Positions 36,844-46,859 of a DNA stretch of 64,000 bases are shown here, one piece after another; positions within the stretch are counted from its first letter, which is position 1; every line of letters starts with the position of its first letter. Both the position numbers and the translations under genes were made by a program. Source of the stretch: Tachypleus tridentatus (Eukaryota; Arthropoda; Merostomata; Xiphosura; Limulidae); NCBI RefSeq assembly GCF_004210375.1, contig NC_134829.1:25312034-25376033 (forward strand). Reading direction: 5' to 3'. The notes under the pieces are model-generated. The model did no database searches. It worked only from the letters and a program-made list of their open reading frames with translations, and was not told the origin of the DNA.

Positions 36844-38658
36844 GTTCAAAAATATAAACTTGATTTCCTGAAAACTTCAGTTTCTGTACATTTTAAAGCT
36901 CCACAGTAATTACATCTCACAAAAAGTTGTATCACTTGCTAACCATTTTCTGTCTAACCTTGGTGGATAATACTTTGTTTTCATATTTATCAGTAACATG
37001 TACTGATCTCTGGCCCTTAAGACATCTGACGCTCTTTCTGCCTCCTTTTCTATGTACTTCATACATTTTTCTTTTATTGTTCGTGTCTAACCAGAACATT
37101 CTACCACTGGAAATTGTGACATGATATATTCTAACTTCTATTAATAATATAACATGGAACATAATCCCATTTGACCCAACTAAACTTGTGGTCATTTGTT
37201 TACTTTGATGTTGTTTTGTAAAAGCTTTTACATGTTTCTCTGACATAGTTTTAGACAAAGTCTGACTTACCTCATGGTGAATATTCCCAACATGTAAATA
37301 TTGTATGGAACCTTAATATTTTTGTTAATACTGTGCTTTCATTTCTATTCACTAAATGTTTCCTTCTGTGCTGTATTAACTTGAAAATGTATTATTTCTC
37401 TCTTACTGTTAACTGATTTCCTTACTCTAGCACATACTTGGGACCATTATTTCAATCCATTTCTTTTTACCATGTCTAATTCAATACTTCAAATTTGTTA
37501 GGTTATTTCAGGATTTTAAGTAAATATCATTTCCTTAATTTAGTTTATTCCTCATGTGATAAACAGTTGGATTTGATGTGAAGCATTTAAAATGAATCTG
37601 AAAGAACATGAAATTAGAGTTAGCAGTCTGACACTCCTGAGCTGCTGAGGTTCAGAAGGATCTGTGATAGTTTTTAAATATTACCAAATATACAGGTGGT
37701 GAAAATCATTTTCAAAAACTAAACACGTCACTAGACTCGACACATTTTTATACTTTATCTGATATTTCACTTGTGAGGTTTTATTTAAGAATGCACTTCA
37801 ATCTGTGTAAACAAGATTAAAAATGAAGTATGGAATGTAAGAAACATAAATACATGAAACAGAATTCATAAACGTACTTAGAAATTCCTCCTGCATTCTG
37901 TGTTTCACTATTAAGCTTGTTTAAATGAGATAAAATAGCTCTCTGATAAAGCCTTACAGGTAAAATTCTGTCAAATCATATATTATTATTTTTACCTAAG
38001 GAGAAAACTATGGATGCTTGTATCCATATAACTGCCCCTCAGTCAGGGATAGCTTCCATACTTAGCTCCAGATGTAAAGCATCAAAGAGAAAGAAGTGAT
38101 GTGGTGATTTGCTAATTGGTTTTCCTCACAAGGATCCTTATTAGGAAAATATTCGATTTAATTTGTATCTTAGTATGGTTTTGCTTAAAATATCCTAGCG
38201 AAAAAAACAACACTTTGTTTCGTCATTATGTACTGCAGATTGAAATTGCTTTCACTTTAATTTATAACAGATGATCCTTATTGTAATTCTTCCGTGTTTG
38301 TTTGCCTCTTCAGTGCAGCACTATTTTCTGGTATTGTAACTAATTTTAATTGTTATACGTTTATTGTCTACTACGTTTAACTTTTATCCAAGTTCTTTGT
38401 TCTTTTAATTTCTCTAACTTTCACTGATACACTGGCTTTCTCGTTAAGTTCCCAGAATATTGTTTATTTTTTATTATGTTGGCTCATTTAATTACTTGTA
38501 AAAAAATTAATACTTATAGTTAAATGTGACAGAGAAACTGTTAAAGCATAACTGTTTTGGTTGTAATTATCTATTTTTTTCTGTCACTTTTAAATTTCAT
38601 GGTACCTTAAAAACATAGTGTGTGCTTATTGAATATTTCAAATAATTTGTGAATGAAA
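36844..38658. other. Intergenic, between convergent genes
   Basis: No element with defined ends and no coding exon recognised. Short opposing ORFs around 36927-37258 have no family motif. Confidence 0.5.
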
Positions 38659-39057
38659 TTTGTTTTAATTTCTTCCAGTGCAGGATATTAATTATCAGTA
38701 TGTTTCTATTAATTTGTTTTAATTTCTTCCAGTGCAGGATATTAATTATCAGTATGTTTCTATTAATTTGTTTTAATTTCTTCCAGTGCAGGATATTAAT
38801 TATCAGTATGTTTCTATTAATTTGTTTTAATTTCTTCCAGTGCAGGATATTAATTATCAGTATGTTTCTATTAATTTGTTTTAATTTATTCCAGTGCAGG
38901 ATATTAATTATCAGTATGTTTCTATTAATTTGTTTTAATTTCTTCCAGTGCAGGATATTAATTATCAGTATGTTTCTATTAATTTGTTTTAATTTATTCC
39001 AGTGCAGGATATTAATTATCAGTATGTTTCTATTAATTTGTTTTTTCACGTCCAGTG
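38659..39057. repeat. 54-bp tandem repeat, 7 full copies plus a partial
   Basis: Units start at 38659, 38713, 38767, 38821, 38875, 38929 and 38983, with a diverged eighth from 39037. Each begins TTTGTTTTAATTTCTTCCAG and continues TGCAGGATATTAATTATCAG. Two copies have TTTATT for TTTCTT. The pyrimidine-rich run ending in CAG resembles a 3' splice site in every copy. Open frames on both strands are products of the 18-codon period, not genes. It lies about 150 bp past the stop codon of the minus-strand gene at 39204. Confidence 0.97.
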
Positions 39058-39203
39058 ATATGAAAAAGGAAAAGTGTGAAAAACATTCTTTCATGTTTCA
39101 AATATTTTTCATTAAAAATACATAACTATTTGTGTATGAAATGGACATAAGGGTTAAAGAATGTATTATATTCGATGTTTTTATCTCGTAGTCTTATAAT
39201 ACA

Positions 39204-39437
39204 TTATTTTTGCTCTGTGTTATCTATCTCGTCCACTATTAATTGAAGGAGATTGTTAATCAAGTCCTGCATAGCCATCTCCAGGGCTTTGTCGGCAGCT
39301 TTATCCTCCCCGTGACCTTCCAAACCTAAAACAGGGTCACGGACCTTAGCTCTCATGCGAAACTTCAGAAAGCCAACCATGTGATTTTTAATCTCGTACT
39401 CAAAGTAACGATCTTCTCCGAGCTCTGGTACCGGGAT
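39204..39437 (-). CDS. Terminal exon of the unrecognised secreted protein
   Basis: 78 codons open from acceptor CTCTGCAG to TAA. GC-richer than its surroundings, with balanced codon use. It includes a strand-like segment ([26 protein letters not shown]) and a C-terminal helix with regular hydrophobic spacing ([18 protein letters not shown]). No stop or frameshift. Confidence 0.8.
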   Translation of the reverse strand: MPVPELGEDRYFEYEIKNHMVGFLKFRMRAKVRDPVLGLEGHGEDKAADKALEMAMQDLINNLLQLIVDEIDNTEQK

Positions 39438-42400
39438 CTGCAGAGTAACAGTTTACTAAACTATTAGACTTCGAATTTCATTTTAAAAACCAAAACCATA
39501 GCATGTTTTATTTTAATAGCAAAGAATTAATTATAAGGATCAGATTAGTGTAATTAAAATTAATCAAACTCGTAACAGATATTTATATTTGAAATCACAC
39601 ACACGCACAAACAACATCAAACAAAGTCCCAAAAATTCGAAGTCATTGTGGGTTTGTTTACTACTTGTGTCTCCAGGTTAAACATAGAGCATTTATAATA
39701 TACATATATATTTGTCTACGCAAGCTTAAGTACAGTTTTAGCCTTAGTCTAAAGTAAACTTAAAAATCACAACTTTAATTAACGTTCCCATGGCAAAGGT
39801 CGGGTTTTTATTTTATCGATCAAATACACGTCAATTCGTGCGATTCTTTATTATTATTTTTTTGCAAGAAACAGGTGAACAAAAGTAATGAATATAATGA
39901 AAGATTTTTGGAAGCTAACTAAATACCTTTAGTCTCGTTTGATTACTCCACTCGGAAGTACTGTTTTATTGATATATTATCACTATGGTGGTATTTCAGT
40001 CTGCCGTCTGGTACAATTCGGTGAGCATGGAAAGGCACAGTTACGACAGAAAGTGTTCGTACCCCTGAGTCGTGGGTAGTTTTTTACTCATAACTTAAAG
40101 TATTACGATAAGGATAATGAAAGTTTCGTATATTATAAATATTGTACTAACACACATCTACGTAAATGTTTATGTAAATTGAATGACAAATAAATTGTTT
40201 ATAAACAAATAACCAAACATAGGAAGGGCAGAAAGTGTTCGTGCATCTACTTTAATGGTCAGTTGTGTAGCCTTTCAGGTGAATTACTTGGCGCAATCTC
40301 TCCTCATAGCCCCCATGACCGTTTGACAGTACTCGACTGGTATTTTCTTCCATTCTTCTTTACAGAAGGCCTCCAATTCTTGCAAGTTTTTCGGATGACG
40401 CTGATGAATCCTGGTCTTCAACTCATGCCAAACTTTTTCAATTGGGTTGAGATCGGGTGACTACGATGGCCACTCCAGAACGCTTATATGGTTTCTCTGC
40501 AACCAGGATTGCACATAATTTGATGTGTGGTTAGGGTCATTGTCGTGCTGGAAGATCCAACGACGCTCAAGTCGCAAGTTCCGAGCATCATTCTTGATAT
40601 AAGTGTCTAATATATCAACGTACCCTTCTTTTTTCATGATTCCGTTGACGCGGTGAAGGCTGCCTACACCAGAAGAGCTAAAGAAACCCATGCTAAGCAT
40701 GATCGAGCCACTTCCGTGTTTAACTGTATGGACAGTGTTCTTTTGAAGATTTCGTTCCCCCTTCTTACGGAAAATATAGCGAACATTATTGTGGCAGAGG
40801 ACAGTATGCTTTGAACCCAGAGGAGTGTAACATGTTGTAACTGTAGAGGTGCTTACATCAACACCATTTTCCCTTACCAGCTTTTGGATATAATTACGTA
40901 TTAAACGAGGGTTTCTACTAACCTCTCTGAGAACCTTTCTCTTGGTTCTCTCTGGAATTTTGGTGAGGCGTCTGGAACGAGGGAGGTTAGCAGTTGATCC
41001 TGTAAGCTTAAACTTGGCAATTATGCTTTAAACAGTAGATTTAGGCACATTAAGTTGTATAGCAATACCAGAAAGAGATACACGAGACTTGTATTTTACA
41101 ATAATTCGTTTTTTTTTAAATCACTGGACAGTTTCCTGTTCGCCATGATGACCAAGCAGATAATGACGGAGATTGCGCTAAATTGCTGGAAGTAAATGTT
41201 TCACCAGCTAAATTCCAATAATTATGAACCCAGTGTCTAGTTCTGGAATGGTATAATGTAGTTTATTCGCCAAACTAAACAACATTTTTACGGGAATAAC
41301 AGTTATTTCACACGTTCTGAAATGTACGAACACTTTCTGCTCCTCCTAATTTTGGTTATTTGTTTATAAAGTTTATTTGTCATTTAATTTAAGTAAAAAT
41401 TTATGTAGATGTGTTAGTATAATATTTATAAAATATCATACTTCTATTAACCAAATCGTGATACTTAAGTTATGAGAAAAAACTGCTCGGGACTCAGGGG
41501 AACGAACACTTTCTGTCGTAACTGTATATTCAGCTGCTGTTCTTGAACCACTTTAATATTTGAAATTTTAGGTGTATGGAAACATGACCTTCAATTACTT
41601 TATTGATGTTGTCACACAGGGCAGTCTTACAATACGTCATTCCATTCCGCTAACAGTTGTTTAAGTATACCTTTGTATACTTGAAGTATCCTATTAATTA
41701 ACTTATCTCTCTTTGCAACAATGGAAAGGCATAACAATCAGTGGATTCAATGACTATTGTAGTAATACACTGCTGGCCAAAATGTTAAGGCCAATGATCA
41801 TAAAGAAAAAATATGCATTTTGCGTTACCAGACTCAACCACTTATTTGAGTAGAGCTTCGAAAGATGAAAATAAGAAAAGGGAAAATAAAAATAGAAAAC
41901 TTTAACATTTTTAATAGAGAAAATGTAAACACTATGAAATTAACCAAAATACTAGCTGGTCAAAAGTTTAAGACCATACTAAAAAGAAGTCCTAAACAGG
42001 GTAGGAAATGCCCAACAAGAGGTCTCAGTAGTGAGTTGCACGACCGTCATTGCGAATAACTTCAAGCATTCGCTGTGGTATGGTCGATATAAGCGTTTGC
42101 TGGCTGTAATGTTATTCCAAGTGGTGAAGATGGCTTCACGAAGATCATTTACTGTTTGGAAATGACGACCATTTTTTATGGACTTCCCTTGTCATCCCCC
42201 CCCCCCAACATTTTCAATGGGGTTCAGTTCGGGCGAACACGCTGGATGATCCTAAAGAATCACGTTATTCGCCATGAAAAAAGTCCTTTGTCCTGTAGGC
42301 ATTGTAGATTGCAGCGTTGTCTTGCTGAAAGATCCAGTCATTTCCACACAAGCGAGGGCCTTCAGTCAACAAGGATGCTCTCTTCAACATGCCATTGTAC

Positions 42401-45400
42401 CTAACTGCTGTTTGACGCCCCTGTATAACCTGAAGCTCCATTGTTCCATGGAAGGAGAAAGCACCCCAGATCATGATGAAACCTCCTCCACTGTGTCGTG
42501 TAGAAATAGTCTCCGGTGGGATATCCTTATCGTGCCAGAAACGTTGGAAGCCATCTGGACCATCCAGGTTAAATTTTTTCTTATTGGAGAACAAAACCTT
42601 CGTCCACTTTCTACGTCCCATGTTTGGTGCTTCTCAGCAAAGTGTAACCGAGCTGTTTCGTGGTGTGGAAAGAGGTGTGACCTTCGAAGATGTTCACGGT
42701 TTTTAAAGCCTTTCTCTCGTGGATGCCGTCTGATTCTTCTTGAGCTGCATTCTGCGTCCATAAGGACCTTAATGTGGTTCGAAGATCGGCTGGTGTCTTG
42801 CCGAACAACCCGTCGAATCCTCTGCTCAACGCCGGCGAAATTTTCTTGGGCCGACCACTTGAAATTCTCGTTCCGTATCCCTCAGGGTCTTTCAAAGCTT
42901 TGCTCAAATAAGTGGTTAAGTCTAACAACGCAAAATGCATATTTTTTCTTTATGTTCATTGGCCTTAAGATTTTGGCCAGCAGTGTATGTATATGTACAT
43001 ACACACGTATGACAAATCTATGTCTATTGAAAATTAAAAAGGTAGGGTCTACGGAGTTCTGCAGTATAGTAGTAAAATGCAAAATGTATTTGAAATAGTG
43101 TCGACAAGATAACTTATTTTAAACGGAGTTTGGTTTGATTTGGGTTTTCAGAGTCGCTTGGAATCTCTTATTAAAGCCGTAGTCTTAGATATACGTCGAT
43201 TTCTGTTAGTTTTGTAATAACTGCTATTTACGTTGTACAAGGCCTGGCATGGCCAAGCGCGTAAGGCGTGCGACTCGTAATCCGAGGGTCGCGGGTTCGC
43301 GCCCGCGTCGCGCCAAACATGCTCGCCCTCCCAGCCGTGGGGCGTTATAATGTGACGGTCAATCCCACTATTCGTTGGTAAAAAAAGTAGCCCAAAAGGT
43401 GGCGGTGGGGGGTGATGACTAGCTGCCTTCCCTCTAGTCTTACACTACTAAATTAGGGACGGCTCGGTGCAGTGGGCTAACAACCTACTCACTTAAATAC
43501 TTGTTGAAGAATCCGCAAGCGAGTGCGGCCCTATGTTCCTAGATGGAATCTAATGGTGATAACTAACTAACGTTGTACAAACTGTAAAAGACAGCTTTCG
43601 CAAAGCGTTTAAAGTTGTGAATGTGCTTTAAATACATTGAAAAATACATGTAGGCTTGCAATCTCCCATGTTTTTGATGTCGATTCGATTGAATTTATTT
43701 TTCTTATCTGTTTTGCAAACGCTGCCAAGCGATGACTTACGTAAATTTAAATTCAAATATTTTTCTGTTTTTTTGTTTTTTTTAGTTTTCACTTAAGTAG
43801 TTTTACCATTTTCTTAACAATATTCTGTGATGACTATTAAAGAATAAATTAATATAATATACTGCAGTAAGTTAAATGCACATAGATTTCAATAAGTATG
43901 TGACGTCATTAATAGTTTTATATGAATTCTATTTGAATGTGTTATCCAGTTTTGAGTAACAAATTCGGTAAAAAATATTTTAATTTTATTATATTCGTGA
44001 AGGATTTCGCTTTAGATGGGGGTAAGTCTTCGGATTTACAACATTAAAATCATGGGTTCAATTCTCATCGGTTTGCTATAATAAAAATAACGACACACAC
44101 ATTCTAATACAGGTATACGATGGGAACAACGGATGCTCTTTACTCTGAGAACATTTATAATGGGGAATGGGGGCATTATAAGTGACGGTCAATCCCATTA
44201 TTTGTTGGTAAAATATTTGACGGTGGGTGGTGATGACTAGCTGCCTTCCCTCTAGTCTTACACTGCTAAATTAGGGACGGCTAACGCAGATAGCCCTCGT
44301 GTAGCTTTGCGCGGATTTCAAAAACAAACAAACATACTTCTGACGCTTCACCCTAACGTGTGCTCTGCGAAACTAAAGGAAGCTTTAAGCGGGAGAGAAA
44401 ACTCTCATTTTAGAAGTAGCCATTAAAGTTTTCCGTTTGTGAATGATATGTTTCACGTTTTCTAAATGCTTACTGAAAGTAGCCATTAAAGTTTTTCTTT
44501 CGTGAATGATATGCTTCACATTTTTTAATGAAAATATTCAGTAAGATTTTCCGTTCGTGAATAATGTTTTACATTTTCTAAATACTTAATGAAAGTAATT
44601 TTGATACCCCAATCGTTTAAAGATACATTTTCACTTGAAATGGGTTTCTCGTCATCACGAAAGTAACCATTAAAGTTTTCCGTTTGTGAATGATATGTTT
44701 CACATTTTCTAAATGCTTAATATCCAAGGTTAACACTATTTAAAACTTGATGTGTGATAAAATTACTCGTTTTCCCTCTCATCCATTGGTATGACAAGCC
44801 ATACCCGCAAAACAATGCATAACATACACGTATTCAACAATGGTATTCATTTATTCTGATATATTATATAAATATCATCATATTTATCTATCAGTTAATT
44901 TAATTAAATGTTTTTATCAAACATGTTTTCTTCGGTTTGTTATAAATACATCAATACGTTATCTTATCGTGATCTCCAATTGATACATTTTGAAAATAAT
45001 GTTTGCGTGTAATGTCCCACATCTACATGTATAATTATAAAGATGAGAATAATTGTTATGAAAAATAGTCATTGCAGCTTTTTATATGATACATGATACA
45101 ATTGCCCTACCTGTCCTGTGCTAGCTTTAAATAACAATCCAATTTTCAACAGGAAATCCCCAACACCAGGTATTCTCTTCAACAACGCGTATAATCCAGC
45201 AATAGTGAGTCCTCCAGTGATGATTCCATTGGCAATGTGTTCATTATGCTGAGCGTATTTGGAAGCTGATTTTAATAATGCCCTATGGTGACTACGGGGA
45301 TTCAAGTGATGGACATATGCTGCTGTGTCTAGAACACAACTACTTATAACAATGGCGAAGATAAGGATCCCTACAAGAATAAACAAAGTATTTTGAAATT

Positions 45401-45717
45401 AAGAAAATGAAACAAAAAATTAGACGTGTTAGGACTATTAAATGCTTTCTAACTTGACATTATGAGATCAAGTTCAATAGCAGTGATGGGCAGAATACAT
45501 ATAGCCCATGCTGTAGCTTTGGACTTAACAACAAGCAAACCTAACATTAAGTTCAAGTGTGAGTCAGAGCATGTAGTTTAAATTTCTGTTTAACTTTATT
45601 ATTCATACTTAAGTGGCCTATGAAATGCAGAACGTAATTCTAATGAAGTTGTTTATGATTGATATCTTAGAATTACTAAATGGTCAGTATGTAACTTACC
45701 TTTACTGTGGTCTTCAT
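39204..45717 (-). CDS. Unrecognised small secreted protein, spliced
   Basis: Transcribed leftward. Proposed exons: 45700-45717 (start ATG, MKTTVK), 45111-45370 (acceptor TTCTTGTAG, donor GTAGGG) and 39204-39437 (acceptor CTCTGCAG, stop TAA at 39204-39206). The junction between exons 2 and 3 is in phase; exon 1 to 2 is not with its canonical donor. Product about 170 residues: hydrophobic [17 protein letters not shown] signal, a His/Arg-rich stretch [16 protein letters not shown], a Gly-rich hydrophobic helix ([19 protein letters not shown]), then an exon-3 domain beginning [20 protein letters not shown] and ending with acidic, amphipathic helices ([16 protein letters not shown]). Only one Cys, in the signal. 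I do not recognise the family; a membrane-active or lipid-binding defence role is a guess from composition only. A 5.7-kb intron carries two DNA transposons. Confidence 0.75.
40038..41525 (-). mobile_element. Tc1-like element, copy 1 (internally deleted)
   Basis: Ends CAGTTACGACAGAAAGTGTT in inverted orientation at both sides; right flank TA, left flank CA (mutated). The transposase runs on the minus strand: [28 protein letters not shown], then the DDE part [20 protein letters not shown] and [15 protein letters not shown]. In-frame stops replace what look like Gln codons at STV*SIIAK and WPS*SPDLN, both shared with the copy at 55282-56904. About 135 bp of the segment around the first catalytic Asp is missing relative to that copy. 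Lies in the intron of the minus-strand gene. Confidence 0.93.
41768..42985 (-). mobile_element. Tc3-like mariner-superfamily element, decayed
   Basis: Ends CACTGCTGGCCAAAATGTTA and, inverted, CACTGCTGGCCAAAATCTTA, extending far inward (ATAAAGAAAAAATATGCATT on both sides) and flanked by TA. Minus-strand transposase: [42 protein letters not shown], then [13 protein letters not shown]. The first catalytic Asp of the usual [14 protein letters not shown] is Asn here, so this copy is dead. Also frameshifted. C run at about 42197-42207. Confidence 0.92.
43230..43240. repeat. Target-site duplication of the 43.2 kb SINE, left
   Basis: ACGTTGTACAA, repeated at 43570-43580. Confidence 0.85.
43241..43569 (+). 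repeat. tRNA-derived SINE, family 1b (alternative 3' tail)
   Basis: Full length. Head GGCCTGGCATGGCCAAGCGC with A and B boxes (CGCGGGTTCGCGCCC), then the family-1 body CAAACATGCTCGCCCTCCCA, CTAGCTGCCTTCCCTCTAGT and ACTAAATTAGGGACGGCTC. The usual tail is replaced by GTGCAGTGGGCTAACAACCT, GAAGAATCCGCAAGCGAGTG, GGAATCTAATGGTGATAAC and short TAAC repeats. Flanked by an 11-bp duplication. The same composite occurs inverted at 58324-58639. Confidence 0.93.
43570..43580. repeat. Target-site duplication of the 43.2 kb SINE, right
   Basis: ACGTTGTACAA, partner of 43230-43240. Confidence 0.85.
44018..44100 (+). repeat. SINE family 2, partial
   Basis: GTAAGTCTTCGGATTTACAA, AAATCATGGGTTCAATTCTC and TTTGCTATAATAAAAAT, ending in a GACACACACA tail. 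The middle (GGCTCAGCAGATAGCCC in other copies) is deleted. Confidence 0.65.
44160..44334 (+). repeat. SINE family 1, 5' truncated
   Basis: Body from GGGGGCATTATAAGTGACGG through CTAGCTGCCTTCCCTCTAGT and GCAGATAGCCCTCGTGTAGC to an AAACAAACAAAC tail. The tRNA-like head is absent. Confidence 0.9.
44415..44721. repeat. About 62-bp repeat, four copies, one displaced
   Basis: Units AGTAGCCATTAAAGTTTTCC ... GTGAATGATATGTTTCAC at 44415, 44478 and (shortened) 44540, then a fourth at 44662-44721 after an unrelated 60-bp spacer. Copies differ by several substitutions. Confidence 0.85.
45111..45370 (-). CDS. Central exon of the unrecognised secreted protein
   Basis: 260 nt: two bases of a split codon and 86 codons. 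It starts with the hydrophobic core of a signal peptide, [20 protein letters not shown], has the His/Arg-rich stretch, then [20 protein letters not shown] and [19 protein letters not shown]. Ends CAG before donor GTAGGG. The frame appears to extend past 45370 only because the intron end happens to be open. Confidence 0.8.
45480..45542 (+). repeat. SINE family 3, 5' truncated
   Basis: Reads GTGATGGGCAGAATACATAT, AGCCCATGCTGTAGCTTTGG, then ACTTAACAACAAGCAAAC. It corresponds to the 3' half of the copy at 54024-54127. In an intron of the minus-strand gene. Confidence 0.65.
45700..45717 (-). CDS. Likely first coding exon (MKTTVK)
   Basis: ATGAAGACCACAGTAAAG followed by a perfect donor GTAAGT. Charged MK start directly upstream of a hydrophobic signal core is what a secreted protein needs. 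Problem: this exon ends in phase 0 while the next needs one carried base. A donor four bases further (A|GTTACA) would restore the frame but is a poor site. A missed micro-exon or an indel are alternatives. Confidence 0.5.
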
Positions 45718-45791
45718 TGTGGACCAATGACTATCGAGATCTCACTATTCATGAACCAACAACACAAAATGGAAAAATGATTATCCGATGA

Positions 45792-45799
45792 AATATATA
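45792..45799 (-). promoter_or_regulatory. Candidate TATA box of the secreted-protein gene
   Basis: TATATATT on the minus strand, about 75 nt upstream of the proposed ATG. That would allow a transcription start near 45765 and a short 5' UTR. In AT-rich DNA this is weak evidence. Confidence 0.3.
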
Positions 45800-46859
45800 C
45801 GTGTGATAACATCCGGTTTGTCGTGCAAATACCATATGGATATGAATGTGTCCTATAGATATGTGTTGTCCAAGGTGTTATTTTCTCATATACTTATCAT
45901 TTTTGAAGGATTTATCAGTGTTATCACTCACGTGCAAGCTCTGGTAAGAACAGTGATAACAAATATTAAACCTATTTTCAGCTAGCGTATACATCTAACC
46001 TTGAAATTCTGTACCATTTATGTTTACAGTGTATGTAAATTTTATTTTAAATATTTACTTGGTCTAATCAGTTCAGACTAAAGTAAAAATTTCATTAGAA
46101 AACATTTTGTACGTACAGGAATAATTCGTTCAACTAATTTACTAGTCCTATAAACACAGTTATGTTTAAGACTGTCTTTAACATCTTATAGAATAGACGA
46201 AATCGTGAACTAGTAACACTTAAGATACGAGTTTATTTGTTGAAGATATATGCCAATATCAGAACGCTTCTGACCAATCCTTCAACAAACTATATCATCC
46301 TCGTAATTGTTTAGATTATATTGGATGCTTAGAGGACCTAATCAAACCCTTTAAATACGTCACCACTTGCTGAACATAAGAAGTTGTGAACAGTTGAACT
46401 TAATGTTTTATTAAGTTTTGTTGCCCTTAGTGGGGCACCTCAAACACTCAGTTACTTTCTTAACTCGCATGTTTTGCAGGTAAGTTAGCCCTACAACAGC
46501 ACGATGAATTGTTCGATTTAGATGACAGGTTGTGTATGTAACTGGACGAAAAGGACTGTAGAATGTGTAAGTGTTGGACCTATGCAAGAGATCACATTTA
46601 AACAAAGCAAACACTTTATTTTTCTGCTTGCTTTTCACGTAACCCTAAATAATATACACATATGTTCAATACTGAAAATAAATAATTATGGAAAAGTGAT
46701 GAAAAAGGATATAGAAAACAAATTGTATGGGAGTTTCATCTCTTTGTCATGTGAAAATGAATGCACCAGAGTATAGTCACATGCTCACAGTTTACACTTT
46801 GAGTAGTATCGCCGAACCAATCAACGGTTGTTATGCCACTTTAAATCCTATAGTTTTAA

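Noticed and set aside
38597..39125. Opposed open frames of 165 and 158 codons with 18-residue repeats
   Set aside because: Both are the 54-bp tandem repeat; no start context, no flanking coding sequence.
42274..43098. 274-codon plus-strand ORF
   Set aside because: It is the antisense shadow of the Tc3-like transposase encoded on the minus strand.
43241..43320. tRNA gene
   Set aside because: A and B boxes are present, but the sequence continues into the SINE body and lies between target duplications; the same holds for the other heads.
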